Shown here one piece after another: positions 1-8,274 of a stretch of 64,000 bases of DNA. The stretch lies in assembly GCA_002498375.1 (NCBI GenBank), contig DAHC01000015.1:1-64000 (forward strand), in the 5' to 3' direction. The notes under the pieces were generated by a model. It was not told the DNA's origin. It was given only the letters and a program-made list of their open reading frames with translations, and did no database searches. This DNA comes from Methanocorpusculum sp. UBA424. GTDB lineage: Archaea > Halobacteriota > Methanomicrobia > Methanomicrobiales > Methanocorpusculaceae. Both the position numbers and the translations under genes were made by a program. Each line of letters opens with the position of its first letter. Within the stretch, counting starts at the first letter, position 1.

Positions 1-40
1 TCGCCCATAGCAGAAGAACGAAAACGGAGAGGACTCTAAG

Positions 41-463
41 ATGACAGTATTATACCTCAATATGGTTACCCAGCGTGCCGTTGAAGAGGGTGAAGCAATG
101 GAAGCTGGGAAAACCACCCAGAAATATTTTGATGTCTGCAGTCTTGTCGAGATGAATGCTGACGACCTCAAAGCACTTGGTATCAATCAAAATACCAACG
201 TAAAAGTTACGAGCGAGTGCGGGGAAGTCATCGTCAAAGCAATTATTGCAAGACAAACCTGCCCGCCAGGCCTCTGCCACATCCGGCAGGGTGTCTGGGC
301 AAATCAGGTAGTTCCCCCGCGAACTCAGTCTACCGGTGAACCACAGTACAGTGGATTCCCGGTAAGTATTGAACCAGCTCCGGAAGCACGAATTGTTCCG
401 GCAGTTGAGCTCATTCAAAAAGCCTGCAACAAATGGAACGGTCAGTTACTCTGGCCAATGTGA
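41..463 (+). CDS. fwdD: Formylmethanofuran dehydrogenase subunit D
   Basis: This 140-residue protein is the molybdopterin-dinucleotide-binding subunit D of formylmethanofuran dehydrogenase, the cytoplasmic tungsten or molybdenum enzyme that fixes CO2 onto methanofuran in the first step of methanogenesis. The sequence is a single beta-rich domain of the formate-dehydrogenase C-terminal type, with the TCPPGLCHIRQGVWANQV stretch (residues about 73-90) typical of FwdD. The ATG at 41 follows GGAGAGG at 26-32. It lies 11 bp before fwdB, so it belongs to the fwdDBAC operon. The window edge hides the promoter and any upstream fwd genes. Whether the enzyme uses W or Mo cannot be told from the sequence. 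Confidence 0.93.
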   Translation: MTVLYLNMVTQRAVEEGEAMEAGKTTQKYFDVCSLVEMNADDLKALGINQNTNVKVTSECGEVIVKAIIARQTCPPGLCHIRQGVWANQVVPPRTQSTGEPQYSGFPVSIEPAPEARIVPAVELIQKACNKWNGQLLWPM

Positions 464-474
464 GGATATAAACT

Positions 475-1872
475 ATGAAAGAAGTAATCAAACATGTTGC
501 ATGTCCTTATTGCGGAGCTTGTTGCGATGATCTTGAAATCACTGTTGAGGACGATAAGATCATTGAAGTCAAGAACGCATGCATCATCGGTACCGAAATC
601 TATCATCATGCATCCCGTGAAGGAAGGGTTGGGTCACCACGCCGCCGTCAGCCGGATGGAACCTACAAAGACATCACGTATGATGAGGCAATCGACTTCA
701 CAGCAAAAATGCTCATAAAGGCTAAAAAGCCTCTGATCTACGGATTTGGATCAACCAACTGTGAAGGAATGGCCGCAGCCGGCCGAGTTGCCGAAGATGC
801 AGGCGCAGTTTTAGATAACTGTGCATCCATTTGTCATGGATCCTCCTTCCTGGCAATCTTTGATACCGGTTATCCATCCTGTACTCTTGGGGAAGTCAAA
901 AACCGTGCTGATGTCGTCATTTACTGGGGTTCAAACCCGGCACATGCACATCCCCGCCACATGTCACGGTACGGTATCTTCCCTCGCGGATATTTCACCG
1001 GAAAAGGTGCTCGTGGAAGAAAAGTCATCGTAGTTGACCCACGGTATACCGACACCGCACGCTGCGCAGACCACTTCCTTCAGGTTGCACAGGGTCATGA
1101 CTATGACCTGTTCGATGCATTCCGAATGGTAATGCACGGATATGCTGCCGACCTTCCGGATGTTGTAGCGGGTATTCCAAAAGAAAAAATCCTTGAAGTA
1201 TGTGATGTTATCAAGGCAGGACGTTATGTCCATATCTTCTTTGGCATGGGTCTCTGTCACTCCGACGGCCGAAACCACAACGTCGATATTGCGATCAACC
1301 TTGTCCGCGACATAAATGAATTCACCAAATGCACCATCATGGCAATGCGTGGACACTACAATATTGCAGGTCCGGGAATCGTCTGGGCATGGCAGTTTGG
1401 CTTCCCGTACTGTATTGACCTGACCAAAGGGTCGCACGCTCACATGAACCCTGGCGAGACGTCTTCAGTTGATCTTGCAAATCGTGGTGAGATTGATGCA
1501 TTTATCAACATCGGAACCGATGCAGGAGCCCATTTCCCGATTCGCTCGTTCGAGAAGATCGGAGGGGCCGGTATCCCTATGGTTACCATTGATCCATCCG
1601 TCAATATGGCTGCAACGGTCTCTGATGTTCACATCCCGGTAGCAATCGTTGGTGTAGAAACCGGCGGTATCTGCTATCGTATGGACAATGTTCCAATTCA
1701 GTATCGTGCCGTCATTAAGCCTTTCAATGGTATCCTGACCGATGAGGAACTCTTCGACAAGATCTACGAACGTATGCAGGAACTTAAGATGGCCGGCATC
1801 GAGTCCGATGGCAGCTGGGAATACGCAGCGCCGCTTGCTGATGTCAGACCAGTAAAGGAGGCCTACGAATGA
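475..1872 (+). CDS. fwdB: Formylmethanofuran dehydrogenase subunit B (catalytic formate dehydrogenase-like)
   Basis: This 465-residue protein is the catalytic pterin-binding subunit, which reduces CO2 to formate before the formate is passed to FwdA. An N-terminal [4Fe-4S] motif is visible (C10-x2-C13 with C16/C17 and C36). The segment NCASICHGSS places a cysteine at residue 120 directly before His121, where the metal ligand of this family sits. It is encoded by a normal TGT/TGC-type cysteine codon, so this is not a selenocysteine version. Length matches the family (about 430-465). The stop overlaps the fwdA start by 4 nt (ATGA), indicating translational coupling. Confidence 0.95.
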   Translation: MKEVIKHVACPYCGACCDDLEITVEDDKIIEVKNACIIGTEIYHHASREGRVGSPRRRQPDGTYKDITYDEAIDFTAKMLIKAKKPLIYGFGSTNCEGMAAAGRVAEDAGAVLDNCASICHGSSFLAIFDTGYPSCTLGEVKNRADVVIYWGSNPAHAHPRHMSRYGIFPRGYFTGKGARGRKVIVVDPRYTDTARCADHFLQVAQGHDYDLFDAFRMVMHGYAADLPDVVAGIPKEKILEVCDVIKAGRYVHIFFGMGLCHSDGRNHNVDIAINLVRDINEFTKCTIMAMRGHYNIAGPGIVWAWQFGFPYCIDLTKGSHAHMNPGETSSVDLANRGEIDAFINIGTDAGAHFPIRSFEKIGGAGIPMVTIDPSVNMAATVSDVHIPVAIVGVETGGICYRMDNVPIQYRAVIKPFNGILTDEELFDKIYERMQELKMAGIESDGSWEYAAPLADVRPVKEAYE

Positions 1873-3590
1873 CCGAATACATCATCAAAAACGGATGTGT
1901 AATCGACCCAACTCAGGGTATTAACGGTCAGAAGATGGATATCTGCATCAAAGACGGCAAAATTGTTGATAAAGTCAGCAATGCTGCCAAAGTCATCGAT
2001 GCAGCCGGCAAAACCGTTATGGCCGGCGGTGTCGATATCCACTCCCACGTTGCCGGACCCAAGGTAAATGCAGGCCGTCTCTTCCGTCCGGAAGATAAGC
2101 TCTTCAAATCTCCCATGAGAAAGAGCAACCTCAGAATGGAGATGGGTTTCTCTGTTCCTTCGGTTTCAAAAACAGGATACGACTATGCCCGGCTTGGATA
2201 CGGTTTCGTCATGGAAGCAGCAATGCCTCCTCTCGAAGCAGCACATGTCCACGAAGAGATCCGTGATACGCCGATCATCGATGAAGCGGCAATGCCGGTT
2301 CTCGCCAACAACTGGTTCTTACTCGAATACTTCAAGAACCATGAAATCGAAAACGCCGGCGCATACGCATCATGGATCCTCAACGCAACCCGCGGATACG
2401 CCTTGAAGTGCGTCAATCCCGGAGGAACAGAAGCATGGGGCTGGGGTCTTAATTGTATTACCATCCATGACAAAGTTCCTTACTTTGACATCACTCCTGC
2501 AGAAATCGTAAAAGGATTAATCGAGACCAACGAGTATCTCAGACTCCCGCACTCGGTCCACGTCCATGCAAACAATCTCGGGAATCCGGGTAACTACACC
2601 ACGACCCTTGATACCCTCAAACTTGTTGAAGGCTACAAAGCAAACAATGATTTCGACCGTGAGCAGGTCATGCACCACACGCACATTCAGTTCCACTGTT
2701 ATGGCGGAGACTCATTCAAGTCCAGCTCCTTTGAATCTAAATCAAAGGAAGTCATGGATTATGTGAACAAGCAGAAGGGTCTGACCATTGATACGGGTAA
2801 CGTTACTCTTGATGAGACCACCACGATGACTGCGGACGGACCATTCGAGTATCACCTTACTCACCTCAACCATCTCAAATGGACCAACGTCGATGTTGAG
2901 CTTGAAACCGCCGCAGGTATCGTACCGTTCATCTATGATCCGAAGACGTACATTGCTGGTGCACAGTGGGCAATCGGTCTTGAAGTAGCACTCTTTGCAA
3001 AGGACAAGGAACGCTGCTTCATTACAACCGATCACCCGAACGCAGGACCATTCTGGAGATATCCAAGAATTTACAAGTGGCTCCTTTCAGCAAAGGCCCG
3101 TAACGATCTCATTGCAAACGAACTCAAGTACGGTGACAAAGTCATTGACACCACCTACATCGGTGAATTATCCGACAAAGAGATCTCACTCTATGATCTT
3201 GCACAGATGACCCGTTCCGGTGTTGCAAAATCCCTGGGTCTCTCCCACCTCTACGGCAGCTTAAAGACCGGCATGAATGCAAACGTCGCCGTTTATGACA
3301 TCGATCCGGAGAACCTTCCAAGCGACCCCGAGCAGTATGAAACCGCGTTCGGCAACGTCTTTGCATTCTTCAAAGATGGTGTGCTCTGTGTTGAGAACCA
3401 TGAAATCGTTAACTACAGCATGCCTAAAAAGACCGTATGGGTCAACTCCATTGTTCCGGAGAACAAGCAGGTTGAACGTGACATTCGCGATAAATTCCTG
3501 CGGACTTACACCGTTGACCTTGAGAATTATGCCGTCTTTGATGAACATGTACACAACCCGTACAAGATCAAGGTGGACATCACGCAGTAA
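1869..3590 (+). CDS. fwdA: Formylmethanofuran dehydrogenase subunit A (metal-dependent amidohydrolase)
   Basis: This 573-residue amidohydrolase-fold subunit condenses the formate made by FwdB with methanofuran to give formylmethanofuran at a binuclear metal site. The metal-binding HxH is seen as H58-S-H60 in GGVDIHSHVAGPK, and later histidines (VHVHANNLGN, HHTHIQFHCYGG, TTDHPNAGPF) fit the remaining ligands. The length is as expected for FwdA/FmdA. It overlaps fwdB by 4 nt and precedes fwdC by 12 bp. The order D-B-A-C is a known archaeal fwd/fmd arrangement. Confidence 0.95.
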   Translation: MTEYIIKNGCVIDPTQGINGQKMDICIKDGKIVDKVSNAAKVIDAAGKTVMAGGVDIHSHVAGPKVNAGRLFRPEDKLFKSPMRKSNLRMEMGFSVPSVSKTGYDYARLGYGFVMEAAMPPLEAAHVHEEIRDTPIIDEAAMPVLANNWFLLEYFKNHEIENAGAYASWILNATRGYALKCVNPGGTEAWGWGLNCITIHDKVPYFDITPAEIVKGLIETNEYLRLPHSVHVHANNLGNPGNYTTTLDTLKLVEGYKANNDFDREQVMHHTHIQFHCYGGDSFKSSSFESKSKEVMDYVNKQKGLTIDTGNVTLDETTTMTADGPFEYHLTHLNHLKWTNVDVELETAAGIVPFIYDPKTYIAGAQWAIGLEVALFAKDKERCFITTDHPNAGPFWRYPRIYKWLLSAKARNDLIANELKYGDKVIDTTYIGELSDKEISLYDLAQMTRSGVAKSLGLSHLYGSLKTGMNANVAVYDIDPENLPSDPEQYETAFGNVFAFFKDGVLCVENHEIVNYSMPKKTVWVNSIVPENKQVERDIRDKFLRTYTVDLENYAVFDEHVHNPYKIKVDITQ

Positions 3591-3602
3591 TTTGGAGCTA
3601 TC

Positions 3603-4403
3603 ATGAACACAATTACTATTACTCTGGCGAAACAGGCGCAACTGTATCTTGAAGCTGATTTGATCACCCCTGATCAGTTTGCAGGGAAATCAACCGCCGA
3701 GATCGGCGCCATAGAAATTTCTGAAGGAAAGATCAGATATCCCCTTGCTTCCTTCGCCAAAATAGAAGGTGCAGCGGGTCCAACCCCGGAAGAAACCAGA
3801 ATCGTCTTAAATGGCGACTGGAGCCGCGTAAAACGTATCGGCCAGCAGATGAGTGCCGGTGAAATCATCATTAACAGTAATGTTGATATGTACACCGGCG
3901 GCTGGATGAAAGGCGGCAAGATCACGGTTAACGGCAATGCTGACTCCTTCACTGGCATTGCGATGGCGGGCGGAGAGCTCACCATCAAAGGAAACTGTCA
4001 GAACCATGTCGGTTCAGCATATCGCGGCGACTGGCGTGGAATGACCGGCGGAGTTCTCCGTGTTATGGGCAATGTCGGCAACGACATTGGAACCTTCATG
4101 CGGGGTGGAACAATCATTGTCGAAGGTGATGCTTTCATCCATGTTCACACCCATGGAGAGGGCGGAACGATCATCGTGAAAGGCAATGTTGAGGGCCGTG
4201 TCGGCGGTCAGTCGGTAAAAGGCGACGTATTTGTCAACGGCAAAATCGACTACATGATGCCCGGCTTCAAGTACGTTGACGATGTTACGAAAGAAGTCGA
4301 CGGCGTCTCAGCTGTTTACGCACATTACATTGGTGACCTTGGCGAACGCCACCCCGACGTGAAAGGTCAGAAAATATTCACCAACCTCTATCTGAAGAAA
4401 TAA
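3603..4403 (+). CDS. fwdC: Formylmethanofuran dehydrogenase subunit C
   Basis: This 266-residue protein is the structural subunit C. It has the right-handed beta-helix also found at the C terminus of glutamate synthase large subunits. The middle (residues about 65-210) is built from repeated glycine-rich turns such as GGWMKGGKITVNGN, GIAMAGGELTIKGN, GMTGGVLRVMGN and GTFMRGGTIIVEGD, each about 19-20 residues. GGAG precedes the ATG at 3603. It ends the canonical fwdDBAC unit, and the next gene follows after 32 bp with its own Shine-Dalgarno, so it is probably on the same transcript. Confidence 0.94.
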   Translation: MNTITITLAKQAQLYLEADLITPDQFAGKSTAEIGAIEISEGKIRYPLASFAKIEGAAGPTPEETRIVLNGDWSRVKRIGQQMSAGEIIINSNVDMYTGGWMKGGKITVNGNADSFTGIAMAGGELTIKGNCQNHVGSAYRGDWRGMTGGVLRVMGNVGNDIGTFMRGGTIIVEGDAFIHVHTHGEGGTIIVKGNVEGRVGGQSVKGDVFVNGKIDYMMPGFKYVDDVTKEVDGVSAVYAHYIGDLGERHPDVKGQKIFTNLYLKK

Positions 4404-4435
4404 CCCTCTTCAGAACATATTTTTTGGAGAGAGAA

Positions 4436-5005
4436 ATGCCCGATCAGAAAAAAACAGTTTTCTTCAGTACGGATCTGCATAATGATTTATCCCGCGCCTT
4501 CGAAGATCTTCGTCGCATTCACGAGGATTTTGCCGAGATGATTAAAATAATCGAGGAAGCATCCGATGCATCAGCCGATGCAGCGTACAAGCAGGATCTT
4601 CGCAGATATGCCGATGGCTTCTTGGGCGCTGCCGATGATTTGGAAAAATGGATGATCACCTATGCCAATGCCGTAAATGCCCAGCTTGCCGACAATCATC
4701 TGGTATATGAACGTGATGCCTATCAGACACTGAACCGAATCCTTCAGTGGGATAAGGCCGATGTCCGTCAGCTTGCACGGTGGATAAACGATTTGAAAGA
4801 ACTAACCGCCCATATCGGCCTTACCATGCCCTATCTGCTTCATGTACGGCAGATACCTACTGAAGAGATCCCGGAAGAAATTGCAGCATATCCGGTGTTT
4901 GTTCTGGATCGGCAGGGGTACTGTCTTTGTGGAATGGAATTACGTGAGATCCTCTACATCGATGAAGTACATGAACGCATGAAAGAGAAAAAACGTCAGA
5001 AATGA
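4436..5005 (+). CDS. Uncharacterised helical protein at the end of the fwd operon
   Basis: I do not recognise this 189-residue protein. The ATG at 4436 is chosen over an in-frame TTG at 4424 because GGAGAG lies at 4426-4431, 4 nt before the ATG. It is acidic and mostly alpha-helical through residues 1-125 (amphipathic helices around LSRAFEDLRRIHEDFAEMIKIIEEA and DLRRYADGFLGAADDLEKWM). It ends in a more compact, basic segment with two cysteines (DRQGYCLCGMELRE). No signal peptide or membrane segment is seen. It sits 32 bp after fwdC, in the same direction, and a terminator-like hairpin follows. A role tied to formylmethanofuran dehydrogenase is inferred from position only. Confidence 0.7.
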   Translation: MPDQKKTVFFSTDLHNDLSRAFEDLRRIHEDFAEMIKIIEEASDASADAAYKQDLRRYADGFLGAADDLEKWMITYANAVNAQLADNHLVYERDAYQTLNRILQWDKADVRQLARWINDLKELTAHIGLTMPYLLHVRQIPTEEIPEEIAAYPVFVLDRQGYCLCGMELREILYIDEVHERMKEKKRQK

Positions 5006-5075
5006 TCTGAGTGAACATCATCCGTCATATTACCGGATTAAACTATAATAACAGGTGATCATTTTTTTCAAAACA

Positions 5076-5105
5076 GATGGATTAGAGAATAATCCATCCT
5101 TTTTC
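5076..5105 (+). terminator. Hairpin terminator after the fwd operon
   Basis: A perfect 9-bp stem (GATGGATTA at 5076-5084, TAATCCATC at 5090-5098) with loop GAGAA is followed by CTTTTTCC. It lies between the convergent fwd operon and the siroheme reductase gene and can serve as a terminator for the fwd transcript. A T-rich run at 5060-5068 just upstream may also contribute, since archaeal termination depends mainly on U-tracts. Confidence 0.6.
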
Positions 5106-5113
5106 CAATCTAT

Positions 5114-5995
5114 TCACTGACACACAATCGAATCTGCCGGGATCTTTTTTGGAAGATTTGCTTTGAACTCCTCAAAATTCAGAGAGACACCCAGCTGCTG
5201 AACGATCGGGACGCCAATACGTGCATATCGATAAATCCAGTCAATGATTTCATCGATCACGAGAAGTGCCGCCTCTTCCGAGTTTACCGTGATCAGATGC
5301 ATCCCTACCTTCGGATGTCTGCCCCGACGCCCGCCAAAGGTTATACGATATGCGGTCGGTTCCGACTCCAGAAGGCCGTAGACACATGACCGTACACAGG
5401 TCCCGCAGTCCAGACACCGGTCCTGATCCATTACGATGGACCCTTCGGATACGACAAGAGCATCTTCCTGACAAAACTGAACACAGGTTCCGCATCCCGT
5501 ACAATATCCCGGTTTTCTGATCGGCGTTCGCAGACCCGTGATACCTATCTCATTGAGAGACTCGCTTGTACAGGCATTCGGACATGCGGAAATCGCGATA
5601 CGGATCTTTCCCGGCATATCTTTTCGGAAATATCGTTTGTCGATCTCTCTGGCGAGATGGACGGAGTCGATATTTGCGAGTTTACATCTGTCGGTTCCCG
5701 GACATGCCGTGATATTCACCACTTCAGCCCGTTCTGCACCGATGTCGTTGCCGCTTGCACAAATTTCATCAGCGATCTGCGGGAGATCCTGGGTTTTGAT
5801 GTGGGGGATCTCGATCGTCTGGCGGGTGGTGAGGTGAAGTTCGTCAATGGTATATTTTTGTGCGATCTGTCCAATGGCGATAAGTTGTTGTGGAGATACG
5901 ATCCCGGCCGGCATCCGAAGACGCAGAGTACACAAGTTCCCGTCGGCCTGAGTGATCACTCCTCCCATTTCATATATGCGGGAATTTGTTTTCAT
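5114..5995 (-). CDS. Small siroheme sulfite/nitrite reductase-like protein with two ferredoxin clusters
   Basis: This 293-residue protein is a dissimilatory-sulfite-reductase-like small siroheme protein. An N-terminal ferredoxin-like half precedes the siroheme-[4Fe-4S] motif C98-x5-C104 ... C138-x3-C142 (ACPGTDRC and ACPNAC). Two further ferredoxin motifs follow (C165-x2-C168-x2-C171-x3-C175 and C194-x2-C197-x2-C200-x3-C204). The protein is cytoplasmic and likely moves electrons to sulfite, nitrite or another small oxyanion; the substrate cannot be read. Such proteins are common in methanogens. The start ATG has no clear Shine-Dalgarno, and AT-rich TTAATATTGG-type sequence lies just upstream, so a leaderless or short-leader transcript is likely. 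Confidence 0.85.
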   Translation of the reverse strand: MKTNSRIYEMGGVITQADGNLCTLRLRMPAGIVSPQQLIAIGQIAQKYTIDELHLTTRQTIEIPHIKTQDLPQIADEICASGNDIGAERAEVVNITACPGTDRCKLANIDSVHLAREIDKRYFRKDMPGKIRIAISACPNACTSESLNEIGITGLRTPIRKPGYCTGCGTCVQFCQEDALVVSEGSIVMDQDRCLDCGTCVRSCVYGLLESEPTAYRITFGGRRGRHPKVGMHLITVNSEEAALLVIDEIIDWIYRYARIGVPIVQQLGVSLNFEEFKANLPKKIPADSIVCQ

Positions 5996-6155
5996 CTATT
6001 AATATTGGTATTATGTCTTTATTAATATGATTTTACCGACAGGTAATTTTCAGCAATCCATTATTAATAAGTATGCATCATATATCATCCGCCTCCGGTG
6101 CTGGGATTTTGTATCGACGGGTAATCCTTTCAAGACCCCGCACATCCCGTTTCCA

Positions 6156-6380
6156 GCAACCCTTATATCGGATGACGATATAACAATATATCGTCAAGTG
6201 ATACATCGCTTAACGATGTATCGCCGCACGGAATATACCATGACACTTCCTATAGAAAAATCCCCCCTCACGGAAGCAGCCTACTACCTCCTGCTCTCGC
6301 TCTACGAACCGATGCACGGATACGGGATCATGCAGAATGTAAAAATAATGAGCAGCGACCGGGTCAACCTTGGGCCCGCC
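6156..6380 (+). repeat. Direct repeat copy 1: PadR promoter-operator and 5' gene end
   Basis: This segment is nearly the same as 7866-8090, covering the promoter, both palindromic operators and the first about 46 codons of a padR gene. Similarity begins at CAACCCTTATATCGG and stops abruptly at the GGGCCC in the Leu-Gly-Pro codons. The two direct copies bracket the zinc-ribbon/transglutaminase gene at 6469-7680, so recombination between them could delete that gene and rebuild a single padR. Confidence 0.85.
6173..6222 (+). promoter_or_regulatory. Paired palindromic PadR operators, copy 1
   Basis: Two adjacent inverted repeats lie 18-67 bp before the PadR start codon. The first has 10-bp perfect arms, TGACGATATA (6173-6182) and TATATCGTCA (6187-6196), with a 4-bp spacer. 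The second has 9-bp perfect arms, GATACATCG (6200-6208) and CGATGTATC (6214-6222), with a 5-bp spacer. The TATA-like CTTATATCG just upstream suggests the sites cover the promoter. PadR proteins commonly autoregulate through such sites; that is inference here. Confidence 0.7.
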
Positions 6381-6422
6381 CCCATATGTTCAGGCGTTTT
6401 TATTGCGGGGACTGATTCTTAG
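6240..6422 (+). pseudogene. Truncated PadR-family regulator
   Basis: The first about 46 codons match the intact PadR at 7951 almost residue for residue (ending DRVNLGP). The sequence then leaves the family: an unrelated 14-residue tail (APICSGVFIAGTDS) runs to a stop at 6420-6422. The winged part of the winged helix and the C-terminal dimerisation helix are missing, so DNA binding by the product is unlikely. The promoter and operators are intact, so the remnant could still titrate PadR. The origin of the 3' junction sequence is not recognised. Confidence 0.8.
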
Positions 6423-6445
6423 ATTCAAAGATATTCTTTAGATGA

Positions 6446-6458
6446 GGGGATTAATCCC
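6446..6458 (-). terminator. Palindrome downstream of the transglutaminase gene
   Basis: GGGATTAATCCC (6447-6458), extendable by a G-T pair, lies 11 bp beyond the stop of the minus-strand gene at 6469. AT-rich sequence flanks it on both sides. It is probably part of a terminator or 3'-end structure, although no long T-run follows directly. Confidence 0.35.
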
Positions 6459-6468
6459 TCCAGATTAT

Positions 6469-7680
6469 CTAATTTATATTAAAATTCGCTCTTTCATAAT
6501 ATCCATTTGATTCAACAATAAGTATGCTTCCGGTGCTTTTATAAAATTCTCCTCCTGGGCGATTTGCTGTCCAATCGAGATTTAGCCAATATTCCGGATT
6601 GCCACTCTTATCATAACTGATATGATAGTTGACAGATGTCCTCCCATAGCGATAACCAATATCATTTATGAGATCTTGAACGTCAGCTTTTGAATTACTC
6701 ATATAGACTTCTGTGTAAGCATGACCTCCACCCGAGCCATCATAAGCACAAATGATGCGTGCAGATCCCCCAATTGATTCGATCAATGATGCCATAAGAA
6801 TAGCATAATCATCACAATCTCCTCGGAGAAGTCTTACCGATTCGCTGGCTTTTGCGTAATAATCAGTACCTGCTGGATCGTTGACGTAAACCCAACTTGA
6901 ATACAATTTATCATATATATCGCATATTTGACCTAAGTTATACTCCCCTCCATTTGATGATTTTATTGCGCTCAAAGCGTAGGATCTAACGTATGAATTA
7001 CTCGGCTCGATTGCTGCTGATATGACATTCGCTTTTTTTGCGTCACTAGTCTGTGCTGTATTCTGCTGTGTGGTTGGTGTTGGGGTTATTATATTGGTTA
7101 CTATATTATAATACGAATATCCAGTAACCAGATTGGCGGTAACTGTCATAGAACTTGATCCAACTTTGACAGTGTTTGCCCATTGATCATAGCCTGTTTT
7201 TTTGAGAACTACCATATAATTTGTATTGGGGGTAAGTTTCAGTAACAAGGGTGTTGTTCCTTTGTACTCTCCACTCATATACACAGAAGCTCCAGTTGGA
7301 TCGGAGGTTATGAGAACAGGTATTTTGTTGTCGACAAACTCGTTTGCGGGGTTTCCTGTTTCAGATCCCATAAAGAGTACAGGATAAAAAATTGCGCTAA
7401 GAATCACTATTCCACAAATCGCCCAGATTACTAAAAATACTTTGCCTATACTTTTAGCTCCCTTTTTCTTTTTTGGGTATACCTGTTGGGACATATGCGT
7501 GTATGCGGGTGCCTCTGGAATTATTTCTTTGGGGATTACACCGCTGTGTGAACCATGAGTTTCTATTTGTTCCTCTGAATCTTCAAGGATTTTATTATCA
7601 TATGCTGGCATTCGACGACCGCAGTTCTGACAGAATAATGCGTTGTCTGGGAGTTCATAACCACAAAAAGGGCAATACAT
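6469..7680 (-). CDS. Zinc-ribbon, PEGA and transglutaminase-like membrane protein
   Basis: This is a 403-residue protein. I start it at the ATG at 7680 because GGTGAAG lies about 9 nt upstream and the zinc ribbon then begins at once (MYCPFCGYELPDNALFCQNCG, four Cys in two CxxC pairs). The order is: zinc ribbon (3-20), charged linker, one membrane helix (about residues 80-105, VFLVIWAICGIVILSAIFYPVLF), PEGA domain (about 117-165, SDPTGASVYMSGEYKG), and a Thr-rich linker. A transglutaminase-like cysteine-protease domain follows, with GDCDDYA, GHAYTEV and LNLDWT supplying Cys, His and Asp. The catalytic part is predicted to be outside the cell. Base composition is clearly more AT-rich than its neighbours, and it sits between two padR copies, so recent acquisition is likely. 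Confidence 0.8.
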   Translation of the reverse strand: MYCPFCGYELPDNALFCQNCGRRMPAYDNKILEDSEEQIETHGSHSGVIPKEIIPEAPAYTHMSQQVYPKKKKGAKSIGKVFLVIWAICGIVILSAIFYPVLFMGSETGNPANEFVDNKIPVLITSDPTGASVYMSGEYKGTTPLLLKLTPNTNYMVVLKKTGYDQWANTVKVGSSSMTVTANLVTGYSYYNIVTNIITPTPTTQQNTAQTSDAKKANVISAAIEPSNSYVRSYALSAIKSSNGGEYNLGQICDIYDKLYSSWVYVNDPAGTDYYAKASESVRLLRGDCDDYAILMASLIESIGGSARIICAYDGSGGGHAYTEVYMSNSKADVQDLINDIGYRYGRTSVNYHISYDKSGNPEYWLNLDWTANRPGGEFYKSTGSILIVESNGYYERANFNIN

Positions 7681-7865
7681 TAAATTATACTTCACCCAAC
7701 GAGTATTAATTGTATCCATTTCACTCAGATTATAATTGATGAAAAGTTCCCGAATGAGACTGCGGGATCATATGAGTTGGTCACGCATTCTATGATTGGT
7801 GAAAATTTCGGCAGACCAAGTGCCTGATCAGAAAACGATCACAATAAATGCCTACTCCTTTTCTC

Positions 7866-8090
7866 AACAACCCTTATATCGGATGACGATATAATAATAT
7901 ATCGTCAAGTGATACATCGCTTAACGATGCATCGCCGCACGGAATAAAACATGACACCTCCTTTGGAAAAATCCCCCCTCACGGAAGCAGCCTACTACAT
8001 CCTGCTCTCTCTCTACGAACCGATGCACGGCTACGGGATAATGCAGAATGTCAAAGTACTGAGCAGTGACCGGGTCAATCTGGGCCCCGG
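7866..8090 (+). repeat. Direct repeat copy 2: PadR promoter-operator and 5' gene end
   Basis: Partner of the segment at 6156-6380, in the same orientation, about 1.7 kb away. Differences are scattered single bases, consistent with a fairly recent duplication. This copy continues into the intact padR gene. Confidence 0.85.
7884..7933 (+). promoter_or_regulatory. Paired palindromic PadR operators, copy 2
   Basis: Same layout as at 6173-6222. The first site is perfect: TGACGATATA (7884-7893), spacer ATAA, TATATCGTCA (7898-7907). The second has one mismatch: GATACATCG (7911-7919) and CGATGCATC (7925-7933). The distance from the second site to the PadR ATG is 17 bp. TATA-like ACCCTTATATCG lies at 7870-7881. 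Confidence 0.7.
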
Positions 8091-8274
8091 GACCTTATAC
8101 GGAGCAATCAATACGCTGCTCGAAAAAGGCTGGATCATCTCTGCCGGTGAATCGGATTCGAGAAAAAAAGAGTATCAGATCACCGAATCCGGAAAAAAAG
8201 TAGTGCGTTATGAAATAGAGAGACTCGAAGAACTTCTTGCCAACGGCAGAAAGGTTACGGAGATGACATCATGA
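7951..8274 (+). CDS. PadR-family transcriptional regulator
   Basis: This 107-residue PadR winged-helix repressor starts with the family signature (LTEAAYYILLSLYEPMHGYGIMQNV), then the recognition-helix/wing segment (LGPGTLYGAINTLLEKGWI, YQITESGKKVV) and a short C-terminal helix for dimerisation. It overlaps the DUF2812 gene by 4 nt (ATGA), forming the usual PadR-DUF2812 pair. Two palindromic operators precede it, so autoregulation is expected. The inducing signal is unknown; PadR regulators often respond to small phenolic or amphipathic compounds. Confidence 0.92.
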   Translation: MTPPLEKSPLTEAAYYILLSLYEPMHGYGIMQNVKVLSSDRVNLGPGTLYGAINTLLEKGWIISAGESDSRKKEYQITESGKKVVRYEIERLEELLANGRKVTEMTS

